Below, in pieces: positions 33,864 to 42,590 of a stretch of 50,732 nt of DNA. The stretch is taken from assembly GCA_016200895.1 (NCBI GenBank), contig JACQDX010000138.1, positions 1-50,732 on the forward strand. Direction: 5' to 3'. This stretch comes from Burkholderiales bacterium. GTDB taxonomy: Bacteria; Pseudomonadota; Gammaproteobacteria; Burkholderiales; Burkholderiaceae_D. How positions within the stretch are numbered: position 1 is the stretch's first letter; each line of letters begins with the position of its first letter. The position numbers were made by a program, and so were the translations under genes. The notes under the pieces are model-generated. The model had not been told where the DNA came from. It was given only the letters and a program-made list of their open reading frames with translations, and ran no database searches.

Positions 33864-34661
33864 ATGAAAACACAGCACTCAAGTGTGGCTATTGTTGTCA
33901 GCCGTTTGGCTGGTCTGGCTGCTCTCGCTTTCTGTTGGGCATCGTCCTCGCTTGCGTTGGCAGCGGAACCGCAACTGCGTGTGGCTGTCTATGAAAATCT
34001 CGATTATCCCCTCAATATTTTTGACAAGAACCATCAACTGATTGGTGGCGTACAAAAAGATTTTACTGACCAGCTGGCAAAAAAACTCTCTGCACAAGCC
34101 AGTTACGCCCCTTATTCGCGCAGACGCATAGAAAGCGTGGTGATACAAGGCGACGCCGATATCATGTGTTATTCCAGCCCGGCCTGGTTTGATTTACCCA
34201 AGGAAGTCAGTTGGACCGTCGCCACTTTTCCCCAGGTGGAAAGAGTGGTGGTCATGGCTGACAAAACCAGTATAGAGATGGTGCCGCAGCAACTGGAAGG
34301 TAAAAAAATTGTTTTACAACTTGGCTACCATTATCCGCAAATCGCCAGCCAGCTAACTGAAGGCAAAATCAAACGTGTTGATCTGACTGACGTGCCCAGC
34401 ATGTTCCGCCTGCTTGCCCTGGGTGGCGGTGACGCCATGGTCAGTTCTGATGGCGAGATAGAGGGCTATTTCAAAAACTTCCCGGAAAAACGGGTTTTAT
34501 ACAAAGTATCCAAAACCCCCTTCTCTGTCGTGCAGACTCAGTGCGCCTTGTCGCATAAATCGACGTGGAAGCTGGAACAAATCAATAGTGCGATACAGTT
34601 TTTGCAAGAAACCGGTGAGATGGACAGGATCATGCGCAAATATGGTTTGTCCATGCGCTAG
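33864..34661 (+). CDS. Periplasmic solute-binding protein, family 3 type
   Basis: This 265-residue protein has a signal peptide ending near SLALAAEP. The mature part starts LRVAVYENLDYPLNIFDKN and includes IGGVQKDFTDQLAKKL, the pattern of amino-acid-type ABC binding proteins (SBP_bac_3). Such proteins can also be sensory domains or lytic enzymes without transport. No permease or ATPase gene is adjacent, so it is an orphan or works with components elsewhere. The ribosome site is weak. Confidence 0.82.
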   Translation: MKTQHSSVAIVVSRLAGLAALAFCWASSSLALAAEPQLRVAVYENLDYPLNIFDKNHQLIGGVQKDFTDQLAKKLSAQASYAPYSRRRIESVVIQGDADIMCYSSPAWFDLPKEVSWTVATFPQVERVVVMADKTSIEMVPQQLEGKKIVLQLGYHYPQIASQLTEGKIKRVDLTDVPSMFRLLALGGGDAMVSSDGEIEGYFKNFPEKRVLYKVSKTPFSVVQTQCALSHKSTWKLEQINSAIQFLQETGEMDRIMRKYGLSMR

Positions 34662-34742
34662 TTTGTGTTGAATGGTGCTGGATGGTGCTGAATTGTGTTG
34701 TTAACTGCTATCCTGCTGGCTTTATTCTTTCCCTTTCCTGAG

Positions 34743-36512
34743 ATGAAATCTTCCCTGACTGCTGTGCTGACGGCACTGCTCTGCAGCCTGAGTCTGCCTG
34801 CAATGGCGGCAGCTGATCCGAACAAAGTCTTGCATCTGTCCTTTGAAGCTGCCGACGATGGCTTTGATGCCATGCGCACCAATAGCGCCTATTCCAACTG
34901 GGTGTCAGATGCAATTTTTGAAGGACTGGTCACTTATGATTATCTGGCCCGTCCGGCCAAACTGGTGCCTAACACTATAGAAGCCATGCCTGTCATCAGC
35001 GATGACGGCAAGACCATGACCTTCCGTCTGAAGAAGGGGATTTATTTTTCCCCCGACCCGGCATTCAAGGGGCAGCGCAGGGAATTACTGGCCAGTGATT
35101 ATGCCTACACCTTTAAACGTCTGGTAGACCCGAATAATCGTTCAGTGCAAGCCAGCATATTGGAAGGCAAGATCGTCGGTCTTGATGAGCTGGCGGCTGC
35201 CGCTAAAAAAACTGGCAAGTTCGATTATGACAAGCCAGTTGCCGGACTGGAAACGCCAGACCCTTATACCCTGATCATGCGTCTGAAGGCGCAACATCCA
35301 GGCCTGATCTACTATCTCGCCAAACCCCTGGGTGGTGCAGTAGCGCGCGAGGTGGTTGAGCATTATGGCGAAGCAGTCAATCAGCATCCGGTAGGCACGG
35401 GTGCCTATATGCTCAAGCAGTATGTACCGCGCAGTAAGATCATCCTCGAAGCCAATCCTGAATACCGTGGTTTTGTCTGGGACTTCCAGGGAACGGGCAC
35501 AGACTGGGACAAGCAGATCATGAAGGACATGAAGGGCAAACAGATGCCGCAAGTCGGGCGGGTCGAGATTGCCATCATAGAAGAAGAACAGTCACGCTGG
35601 CTGGCCTTTGATTCTGGCCAGCTCGATTTTGAAATGCTGGTACCGGCAGCCTCAGTCAAATTGCTGGACCAGGGCAAGCTCAAGCCAGAATTTGCAGCCA
35701 AGGGTTTGAGACTTTACCGTGCCGTTGACCCTGGTGTGACCCGTACCTTTTTCAATTTCCAGGATCCGATTGTCGGTGGTTACAGCAAGGATAAAATTGC
35801 CCTGCGCCGCGCGATTGCCCTGTCCTTTAATCACCAGGAAGAGATAGACCAGGTCTGGTTCGGGCAAGCTATCAAGGCGCAGTCCATGGTGCCGCCGGAC
35901 GTGGCAGGTCACGATGCCAGCTACCGCAACAGCAATGCCTACGACCCCAAACTGGCCAACAAGCTGCTGGACAAATTTGGCTACAAACGCGGTGAAGACG
36001 GTTTTCGCACCATGCCCGATGGTTCGCCGCTGAAACTGCGCATCCATTCTGCCCCCAAGACCAAGGACTATGCCCGCATGGAAGTCTGGAAGCGTTCGCT
36101 CGACAAGATAGGCATACGCGCTGAATTCCCGGTCGCTGGTTTTGCCGACAACCTGAAGTCGGCTTACCAGTGCAAGCTCATGATGTTCGGCATGGGTTAT
36201 ATCGCCGATATACCGGATGGCATGGATTTCATGGAACTGTATTACGGCAACAACGCCTATCGCGGTAATCACGGCTGCTATAAATCGGCTGCTTTTGATG
36301 CAGTGTATGACAAGGCGCGTCTGATGCCCAATGGGCCAGAACGCCTCAAGTTATTCAACAACATGGAACGTATCCTTGAAGCCGACACCGTGCACAGTAT
36401 GGAACTCTGGCGCGTACGCAACTGGCTGATACAACCCTGGGTCAAGGGTTATAAAACACATCCTATCTTGCGTGGCGACTGGCGCTTTCTGGATGTGGAA
36501 AAGACCAGGTAA
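34743..36512 (+). CDS. Periplasmic solute-binding protein, family 5 (oligopeptide type)
   Basis: This 589-residue protein has a signal peptide ending near LPAMAAADP. The SBP family 5 layout is clear: WVSDAIFEGLVTYDYLARPA, FRLKKGIYFSPDP and DYAYTFKRLVDP near the start, then HPVGTGAYMLKQYVP and ALRRAIALSFNHQEEIDQVW. These proteins bind peptides, nickel or related ligands for ABC import. No permease or ATPase gene is nearby. I chose the ATG at 34743. The TTG frame start at 34695 would add residues before the signal peptide. It lies 81 bases after the family 3 protein on the same strand. Confidence 0.88.
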   Translation: MKSSLTAVLTALLCSLSLPAMAAADPNKVLHLSFEAADDGFDAMRTNSAYSNWVSDAIFEGLVTYDYLARPAKLVPNTIEAMPVISDDGKTMTFRLKKGIYFSPDPAFKGQRRELLASDYAYTFKRLVDPNNRSVQASILEGKIVGLDELAAAAKKTGKFDYDKPVAGLETPDPYTLIMRLKAQHPGLIYYLAKPLGGAVAREVVEHYGEAVNQHPVGTGAYMLKQYVPRSKIILEANPEYRGFVWDFQGTGTDWDKQIMKDMKGKQMPQVGRVEIAIIEEEQSRWLAFDSGQLDFEMLVPAASVKLLDQGKLKPEFAAKGLRLYRAVDPGVTRTFFNFQDPIVGGYSKDKIALRRAIALSFNHQEEIDQVWFGQAIKAQSMVPPDVAGHDASYRNSNAYDPKLANKLLDKFGYKRGEDGFRTMPDGSPLKLRIHSAPKTKDYARMEVWKRSLDKIGIRAEFPVAGFADNLKSAYQCKLMMFGMGYIADIPDGMDFMELYYGNNAYRGNHGCYKSAAFDAVYDKARLMPNGPERLKLFNNMERILEADTVHSMELWRVRNWLIQPWVKGYKTHPILRGDWRFLDVEKTR

Positions 36513-36546
36513 GCATTTTCCTGGCCGCTGCCATGGGCATCCTTAA

Positions 36547-36852
36547 CTAGCCCATCACTGGCCGGAAAAAACTTCTTTCATAACTGACTATGCACTTGTG
36601 TTCTTCTGCATATTTGAATGCTGCCTGGCATTCAGGGTCATCCATCATCTGTATGCGGTATTGCTCATACGCCGCCAGACTGGGGAAGGTGAAGAGTGCC
36701 AGTGCCACATTATTCGCGCCTTCAGAAGGCAGGAAATAACCGTGGTGCTGGCCACCAAACTTGTTCACCAGTGGTATCCAGAGTTTGCCGTAATGTTCAA
36801 ACTCTTTCAGTTTGGCGGGATCGATGATGTAGCGCAGATAGCAGGTGACCAT
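36547..36852 (-). CDS. NIPSNAP family protein
   Basis: This 101-residue protein has a ferredoxin-like alpha/beta fold typical of NIPSNAP and dimeric alpha/beta barrel proteins: MVTCYLRYIIDPAKLKEFE, then HHGYFLPSEGANNVALALFTF and AAYEQYRIQMMDDPECQAA. No catalytic residue is recognised. These proteins often accompany enzymes of secondary metabolism. Here it sits beside an SDR gene on the same strand. Confidence 0.85.
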   Translation of the reverse strand: MVTCYLRYIIDPAKLKEFEHYGKLWIPLVNKFGGQHHGYFLPSEGANNVALALFTFPSLAAYEQYRIQMMDDPECQAAFKYAEEHKCIVSYERSFFRPVMG

Positions 36853-36909
36853 GATGGTAGGCTAGGCAGTTTAAGAAAAGCCTATCTTACCTGCATATGC
36901 CGCCTGGCA

Positions 36910-37677
36910 TCAAACCTGGCTTAATCCTCCATCTGCACACAACTCCACACCATTCACGTAACTGGCTGTCTTGGATGCCAGGAACAGTACGGCAGCGGCG
37001 ATTTCTTCCGGCCTGCCCATGCGCCCTGCTGGCGCGGCATCAGCCAGGTAGGCAGAGAAATTGGCGATGTCTTCTTCTTTCATGCCCAGGCCATTTTCCA
37101 TGATGGGGGTCCTGGTAACACCGGGACTGATGGTGTTGACGCGTATCTGTCTGTCCTTGAGATCATTTGCCCAACTGCGTGCAAACGAACGCACGGCAGC
37201 TTTTGAGGCATTGTAGAGACTCAGGTTGGGCATGCCCTTGCTGGCAGCGATAGAGGCGTTCAGGACAATGGCAGAAGCAGGTTTCATCAAAGGCAGCAAG
37301 CTTTGCACGGTGAAGAAAAGGCCTTTGACATTGGTGTCGAAGGTAGTGGAAAATTCCACTTCTGTGGTGTTGCCAAATTGGTTGTGATTGGCGATGCCGG
37401 CATTGGCAAACAGCACATCAATCTGGTCACCATTGGCGGCAATCTTGTCATGCAGTGCTTGCAGGTCACTGATTCTGGCGACATCTGCTGTAATCGGGAT
37501 TACTTTATTGCCGAGAATTTCTCTGGCTTGTTCTAATTTGGTTTTTGAACGGCCAGTGATGTAGATGCGTTTGGCACCTGCATTGATAAATGCCTGGGCG
37601 CTGGCGAGGCCTATGCCGGAGGAGCCGCCTGTAACGACGATGACTTGATCATTGAAATCAATTGATGTTGCTGACAT
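36910..37677 (-). CDS. Short-chain dehydrogenase/reductase
   Basis: This 255-residue SDR oxidoreductase has the NAD(P)-binding TGGSSGIG (about 16-23), NAG in LFANAGIANHNQ, catalytic Ser in VLNASIAAS and YxxxK in YNASKAAV. The C-terminus has VNGVELCADGGLSQV. ITGRSKTKLEQA suggests NADP preference. AAGGAAACC precedes the ATG at 37677. A longer frame to 37737 lacks that support. The substrate cannot be assigned. Confidence 0.9.
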   Translation of the reverse strand: MSATSIDFNDQVIVVTGGSSGIGLASAQAFINAGAKRIYITGRSKTKLEQAREILGNKVIPITADVARISDLQALHDKIAANGDQIDVLFANAGIANHNQFGNTTEVEFSTTFDTNVKGLFFTVQSLLPLMKPASAIVLNASIAASKGMPNLSLYNASKAAVRSFARSWANDLKDRQIRVNTISPGVTRTPIMENGLGMKEEDIANFSAYLADAAPAGRMGRPEEIAAAVLFLASKTASYVNGVELCADGGLSQV

Positions 37678-38017
37678 TTCGGTTTCCTTGAAAAGGGTTG
37701 GAAATGACAGTATGGTGGACAGGAATTGGTGAAACAATCTCTGTTTTGTTCATGGCATTGATGAGTGAATTTCAGGAATTGGAGATGGTATTCTGTGTGC
37801 CAAGTACCTTGTCCCTTGTCCCAGAACCTGACCTGGCTGATTGCACAATAAACTAGGGACGATTTTATTAACGTCATTCCTGCGTGGTTTTGGCAGGAAT
37901 CCACCGGGCTGGCGCTCCAGAGGCGTTCATCGCATGTCGTGAAATTTATTAAATCGGAATTTCGTCACTTTCCAATCTAAATTTTCAAATACCTGCATAC
38001 GTATTTTAAGTTCGCTG

Positions 38018-38120
38018 GCCGGTGGTAGACCGGCGGCTACACACCTTTTTGCTTCGCCAAAAAGGTGTGCCAAAAAGGCGACCCAGGCGTCGCCGCCCCT
38101 AAAGGGGGCCCCTTTGCTGC
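38018..38120. repeat. Array of consecutive hairpins
   Basis: Several inverted repeats lie side by side: GCCGGT with ACCGGC (38018-38034), ACACCTTTTT with AAAAAGGTGT (38041-38068, perfect 10-bp stem), GGCGAC with GTCGCC (about 38077-38094) and CCCCT-type arms around 38095-38112. There is no coding potential. It resembles REP-type or other dispersed intergenic repeats. Confidence 0.6.
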
Positions 38121-38227
38121 AAGTCAAAAAATGGGAAAGTCCGAAAACTCGCCTGCGGCTCAAACATCGGCCTTTCTTTTTCCATTTTCTGCCTTGCAGC
38201 AAAGGCATCGACACATGGGAACTGCGA

Positions 38228-38334
38228 AAAATCAAAAACAACCCCAAAATCAAAAACAACCCCAACGTCAAAAGCCACCCCAAATTCAAAATCAGCCCCA
38301 GAGTCAAAATCAACTGCAAATCAAAAACAAGGTC
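38228..38334. repeat. 18-bp tandem repeat, about six units
   Basis: AAAATCAAAAACAACCCC occurs twice perfectly (38228 and 38246). Diverged units follow at 38264, 38282 and 38300, and a 17-base unit at 38318. The array is strongly A/C-biased on one strand. It lies just downstream of the AIM24 operon's last stop. Confidence 0.85.
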
Positions 38335-38380
38335 AACATGACCATCAATAAAATTTCTTTAATCTACGCTTTGTCGCCGC

Positions 38381-39466
38381 TTAATCCTTCGTCGGACGAT
38401 ACTTCCCAGCCCAACCAGCAAACGCGCCAACGCTGCGTGTCTGTATCCACAATTTACCTTCACCCTTGAAGCGGCAGACGAAGCCTTCGCCGGAGAAGAA
38501 TAAAGACTTGTAGCCACCGACTTTGCTGATGCTGTATTCCAGGCCTTCAGTAAAGGCGACGATGTTGCCGGTGTCGACGACGTAGCCGTCCTTGACATCG
38601 ATTTCTATGATGGCGCCATAGCTATTGAGCCAGAGGTCACCTTCGCCGGAGGCGCGGATGAGGAACAGGCTTTCGCCGGAGAAGAAGCCTTTGGTGAAGC
38701 CCTGCCATTTGGTTTCTATGTTGATGCCAGGGGTGCTGGCGACAAAGGCACCGCTTTGCAGGTACAGGGTTTCGCCGCGCAGGTAGCGGTGGATCAGGTC
38801 GCCGGGTGTGGCGGGGGCGATACCGATTTCGCCGGGGCCGTTCTCAGCGGTGAATTCATTGAGGAAGAGGTTTTCACCTGACAGCATGCGCGAGATGCCA
38901 CCTTTCATCTTGGTTTTCATGACCAAATTGGTGTCCATGGTGGCCATGGCGCTGGCTTCCACTTTCAGCATTTGTCCGGGTGGTAACTGGACTGTGACAA
39001 AGCCAAAATCCGGGCTGCCATCGATCTTGAATTTCAGACCGGCGAACTCGGTTGCTGCGGTTGCCTGAGCTGGTGCCACGCTGGTGCTTGCTGTGCTGGT
39101 TGTGCTGGTTGTGCTGGTTGTATTGACTATTGCAACGGCTTCTTGTTTGACTATGGCTGGTGGTGTTGCTTCCACAGAGGTTGCAACTGCAGGTATTGGT
39201 GCCGGTGCTGTTGGCTCAATGCTTGTTGCTGCATCATCGCTTTGGAAAACTACCTTCAAACCGTTTTTCTCTATGGTCTGGCGGTATTTTTCAGCAGTCT
39301 CGCTATCGAGTCCACGCTTGATGACTCTGGGCGCGGTTTCTAGTAATTGCCTGGCTTGTTCTGCCGGGAGCTTGAACAGTTTTTCTACCGTGGCGCAAGC
39401 CTGTTCAAAACTGATGCCTTCAGCCAGTTCACCGGTGAGGACGATATCTATCATCGTGTTATTCAT
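38381..39466 (-). CDS. AIM24 family protein with an N-terminal extra domain
   Basis: This 361-residue protein has an N-terminal domain of about 78 residues (IVLTGELAEGISFEQACATV, KLFKLPAEQARQLLETAP, TIEKNGLKVVFQ), a Thr/Ala/Pro-rich linker, and a C-terminal AIM24 (TIGR00266-type) beta domain from about 150 (FKIDGSPDFGFVTVQLPPGQ to AFAGWAGKYRP). The linker includes three TST-type units encoded by perfect 9-base repeats at 39092-39118. AIM24 domains form trimeric beta-barrels of uncertain function. It is the last of three AIM24 genes, 12 bases after the previous stop. AAGGAC lies 10 bases upstream of the ATG. Confidence 0.85.
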   Translation of the reverse strand: MNNTMIDIVLTGELAEGISFEQACATVEKLFKLPAEQARQLLETAPRVIKRGLDSETAEKYRQTIEKNGLKVVFQSDDAATSIEPTAPAPIPAVATSVEATPPAIVKQEAVAIVNTTSTTSTTSTASTSVAPAQATAATEFAGLKFKIDGSPDFGFVTVQLPPGQMLKVEASAMATMDTNLVMKTKMKGGISRMLSGENLFLNEFTAENGPGEIGIAPATPGDLIHRYLRGETLYLQSGAFVASTPGINIETKWQGFTKGFFSGESLFLIRASGEGDLWLNSYGAIIEIDVKDGYVVDTGNIVAFTEGLEYSISKVGGYKSLFFSGEGFVCRFKGEGKLWIQTRSVGAFAGWAGKYRPTKD

Positions 39467-39478
39467 ATCTTTTTGTCC

Positions 39479-40159
39479 TTATCCGCGAGCTTTGAGTTCA
39501 GGGCCGAGCAGGCTGCCAAAGCTGCTCTCATTATGCGATTGGCACCAGACTGTGCCACGGCCAGAAAATTTACAGACCATGCCCTCGCCACCGAGTATGG
39601 ATTGCAACCAGCTCTTGCCAGCTTTGGTGATGGAGAATTGCAATGTCTCACTGAAAGCGACAATATGGCCGGTATCAACGATGTAATCACCATCCACTTC
39701 TATGGGATAAATGGCACCGAATGAAGACAAGACCGCCGTACCCTTGCCCTTGAGCTTGAGCCAGAAAATGCTTTCGCCAGACAAGATGGATTTGAAACCC
39801 TGCCAGCCCAGATCGACTTCTATGCCTTCATCACATGCCAGGAAAGAACCGCCTTGGACGATGAGGTTATCGTTGTCCAGTGGCATTACCAGCATGTCAC
39901 CGGCCAGGTCAGTACCCAACCAGACTTCGCCTGGCGTATTCTGTGGTTCAAAGTGATTCAGGAACAGCGATTCGCCACCGAGCAAACGCTTGGCTGCTTT
40001 CAGTAATGAACCGCCCTGTTTTTTATGGGTGGTCGTGGTGATTTGCATATTGCTGCTCATGGCCAGCATGGCACCGGATTCGGCAGTGCAGACTTCACCA
40101 GGACGCAAGCTGACTTTGGCAGCGGTATTGCCAGGCTGATTGACTAATTCTACGTGCAT
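39479..40159 (-). CDS. AIM24 family protein, second paralogue
   Basis: This 226-residue protein is a single AIM24 domain: LRPGEVCTAESGAMLAMSSN near the N-terminus, KRLLGGESLFLNHF, then DEGIEVDLGWQGFKSILSG and YIVDTGHIVAFSETLQFSI. There is no signal peptide. AAGGACGCATC precedes the ATG, and the gap from the upstream AIM24 stop is only 9 bases, so the genes are one operon. Confidence 0.9.
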   Translation of the reverse strand: MHVELVNQPGNTAAKVSLRPGEVCTAESGAMLAMSSNMQITTTTHKKQGGSLLKAAKRLLGGESLFLNHFEPQNTPGEVWLGTDLAGDMLVMPLDNDNLIVQGGSFLACDEGIEVDLGWQGFKSILSGESIFWLKLKGKGTAVLSSFGAIYPIEVDGDYIVDTGHIVAFSETLQFSITKAGKSWLQSILGGEGMVCKFSGRGTVWCQSHNESSFGSLLGPELKARG

Positions 40160-40168
40160 GATGCGTCC

Positions 40169-40828
40169 TTACAGTTTTGGATTGAGCCAGCCAGCCAGGC
40201 TGGAAATGCTGCGTGTCTGGATGATGATCTTGCCCTGGCCGCTGACACGCGTTACCAGGCCTTCACCACCGAAGAAGCTGGAAAACAGGCCGCCCGCCAG
40301 TTGCAAATTCAGGCGTAATGATGGGTCGTAGGCCACCAGATGGCTGGTGTCGACGATATATTCACCATTCACTTCTTTTTCCAGCAGTGCGCCATAGGCA
40401 CCAAACCAGACTTTGCCGTGACCGCTGACCTTGATGCGGAACAGGCCTTCACGCGCAATCCAGGAGGCGAAACCGGCAAAACCCAGACCTATTTTGACGC
40501 TTTCTTCACACGCGAGAAAAGCACCAGGTTGCATGTAATACACTTCATCATTGAGTTCCTTGCACAGGATTTCACCAGGCATGGGCTGCACGATGGTCAT
40601 GCTGCGTGGCGCAGCAGTGGCATTGTTAAAGCGGCTGATAAATAGCGATTCCCCACCCAGATATTTGCGCAGCAATCCCTTGATCAGGCCGCCATTGAAA
40701 TGGGCTGTCAGATCCAGGCTGGCATCCATGCTGGACATGGCATCGGGTTCCGTCATGATGCTTTCACCAGGTGCGAGTTCTACCTCGACGTAGGAGAAGG
40801 CATGGCCTCCCTTGATATTTGCTTTCAC
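40169..40828 (-). CDS. AIM24 family protein, first paralogue
   Basis: This 219-residue single-domain AIM24 protein has VELAPGESIMTEPDAMSSMD, LRKYLGGESLFISRF, EESVKIGLGFAGFASWIA and YIVDTSHLVAYDPSLRLNL. It starts with GTG at 40828, supported by GAGGAG upstream. No signal peptide is seen. It leads the three-gene AIM24 set and lies 93 bases downstream of the M48 peptidase gene on the same strand. Confidence 0.9.
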   Translation of the reverse strand: MKANIKGGHAFSYVEVELAPGESIMTEPDAMSSMDASLDLTAHFNGGLIKGLLRKYLGGESLFISRFNNATAAPRSMTIVQPMPGEILCKELNDEVYYMQPGAFLACEESVKIGLGFAGFASWIAREGLFRIKVSGHGKVWFGAYGALLEKEVNGEYIVDTSHLVAYDPSLRLNLQLAGGLFSSFFGGEGLVTRVSGQGKIIIQTRSISSLAGWLNPKL

Positions 40829-40921
40829 TACTAACTCCTCTTTGTGTGGAAGTTCTCAAGATCGCCCCGGCTGCGTTGCAGTTTCTGATTGAGGCAATTT
40901 TGTGAAATTCTTATTTAATTT

Positions 40922-42151
40922 TCAGGACTGCGTTGCTGGCGGTTTTTCTTGTGATGCTGGTGCAGGTACTTTGGGTTCAGTTACGGGAGACTTGGCGACA
41001 AATTTTTTGACGGCTTCCTGCAAATCCTTGAAGGCAGCCTCCTGATTGATATACGTCCCAGGCACCTCAGCTTTACCGATCAGCTCACGCAAATGCGCCA
41101 TGCGTTTTTCGCTGGTGGGGTGGGTGCTGAGCAAGCCCATGGCTTGCTTGTAGGCTTCGCGTGCCTGCTTGTTGTCGATTTTTTCCAGCGCGGCTTTTTC
41201 TTCCGCAATCATGCGTTCAAAGAAGGCTGGCATGCCTGCCGGATTGATTTTGGCGCGCTTTAACAGCAACACGCCTTTTTCATCGGCGTCGGTTTCAAAG
41301 TGACGTGAATATTGCTGGCTCAACAGCATGGGTGCCGCGTTGCTGAAAACCGCCAGCAAGCCGCTGACGTCACCAAACACAGCACTGGCGACCAGGTAAA
41401 TGCCGGCATTACCAATGATATTGCGTGTGCCATGACGTTCTTCTACATGGCTGATTTCATGCGCCAGCACGCCCAGTAATTCTTCTGCGCTACCCGCTTT
41501 GAGGATCAAGCCTGAATGGATGGCGACATAACCACCCGGCAGGGCGTAGGCATTGGTGCTGCTGTCATTGACGATGGAAATAGAATAGCGGTATGGCGAA
41601 TTTGGCAAGGCTTGCAGCAGGGGAGCGGTCAATGGCTTGAGCACGGCATCCGTCTCGGCCTTGGCCATGCGCCTGTTTTTCAGGTCATCCTGGGCGGCGA
41701 CGCTGGCACCGAGTTTTTCTTCCCATTCCACTGGTACTTGTTTGGCGGCATAGGCGGATATGCTATCCATTTGCCACATCAAACCCACCGGCACAGCCAG
41801 TAGCAACAGACTGAAACCTATCAGCACACCCCAGCCATATGCGCGTTTGCGGCCCAGTGCAGATACCTGACGCGAGCATTCAGGATGGGCCAGCAGAACA
41901 GGATTTTTCAATATGCTCAGATCGCTGGTGTACAGCACCAGATCAGGTTTGTGCGCATGCTTGATAAAGACCAGTTTATTGGCCGCTCCGCCGAGCGTCA
42001 GTTCCATATGCGCAAATGGCAGAGTACCCAGCAAAGATGCCACCTGATAACTGACACCCAATTGTGACAGGCTCAGTTCGCCCACATCACGGCCACCTGG
42101 CAGCGATGCATGAAATGCGTGGCAAGGATATTTACTGGAGGCAAGATCCAT
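40922..42151 (-). CDS. M48 family metallopeptidase
   Basis: This is a 409-residue membrane-associated peptidase. An N-terminal domain of about 110 residues is followed by one hydrophobic segment (GVLIGFSLLLLAVPVGLMW) and the M48 catalytic domain with HEISHVEERHGTRN, which contains HExxH. A downstream glutamate ligand lies in HFETDADEKG. The C-terminal tail is Pro/Ala-rich. M48 enzymes degrade misfolded membrane or periplasmic proteins. I chose the ATG at 42151 with AGGA upstream. A TTG frame to 42196 is possible. The AIM24 trio follows on the same strand. Confidence 0.88.
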   Translation of the reverse strand: MDLASSKYPCHAFHASLPGGRDVGELSLSQLGVSYQVASLLGTLPFAHMELTLGGAANKLVFIKHAHKPDLVLYTSDLSILKNPVLLAHPECSRQVSALGRKRAYGWGVLIGFSLLLLAVPVGLMWQMDSISAYAAKQVPVEWEEKLGASVAAQDDLKNRRMAKAETDAVLKPLTAPLLQALPNSPYRYSISIVNDSSTNAYALPGGYVAIHSGLILKAGSAEELLGVLAHEISHVEERHGTRNIIGNAGIYLVASAVFGDVSGLLAVFSNAAPMLLSQQYSRHFETDADEKGVLLLKRAKINPAGMPAFFERMIAEEKAALEKIDNKQAREAYKQAMGLLSTHPTSEKRMAHLRELIGKAEVPGTYINQEAAFKDLQEAVKKFVAKSPVTEPKVPAPASQEKPPATQS

Positions 42152-42345
42152 GTAGGTCCTGATGTGATTAAAAAACGTATTGGTCGGACTGACCAATATC
42201 AGTCAGGGCGTCAGAATTATAAATCAGGGTTCAGTATTTTTTGTTTAAGTTTTTAAACCTGACAAAACTTGGTATTGACTCGGCGAAATCAGACTGTTAG
42301 TCCGGTGCTTAACTCATCCTGTACACGCTACAGACAAGTTTATAT

Positions 42346-42528
42346 TAGGACTTACGCAAAACCGCCCCAGCTGCGTTGCAGCTCCTCGCCGTACTAAAGT
42401 ACTGTCTTCGTTGCTACGGTGTTTTGGGGTTTCGGACAACATGTTGTCCGCCAACGTAACGAACATCCCTTGCAAGGGATGTTTCCTAAAAGCGATAGCC
42501 TTGCTGGGACAATTTTGCGTCAGTCCTA
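42346..42528. mobile_element. Palindromic MITE-like element with 16-bp ends
   Basis: TAGGACTTACGCAAAA at 42346-42361 and TTTTGCGTCAGTCCTA at 42513-42528 are complements with one mismatch. Each end carries TA. The interior contains three self-complementary blocks: GTACTAAAGTAC, CGGACAACATGTTGTCCG and ACATCCCTTGCAAGGGATGT. There is no coding capacity. A solitary matching end lies at 124-139, and the GTACTAAAGTAC core is shared with the element at 32084-32214. It sits in the promoter gap between the M48 and LysR genes. Confidence 0.7.
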
Positions 42529-42590
42529 TATATAAGCTTTATGTTTCCTCGCGTCGATATAATGCTTTCCATTAATTGGAGTTTCTTGCT

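Larger units (their letters stand above)
37678..38380. other. Repeat-rich 700-base intergenic region
   Basis: No credible gene is seen. CATTCCTGC and GCAGGAAT near 37875-37898 form a small hairpin of a type common in proteobacterial intergenic repeats. A hairpin cluster (38018-38120) and an 18-bp tandem repeat (38228-38334) follow. Open frames on both strands here are low-complexity products of these repeats. Confidence 0.6.

Noticed and set aside
37927..38469. Frames on both strands through the hairpin array and 18-bp repeats
   Set aside because: Their translations are repeat-driven low complexity (such as NQKQPQNQKQPQ) and no ribosome site is evident.
40858..40905. Fragment resembling the interior of the 42346 element (GCCCCGGCTGCGTTGCAG)
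   Set aside because: Only about 18 bases match and there are no terminal repeats, so it is too short to call a remnant.
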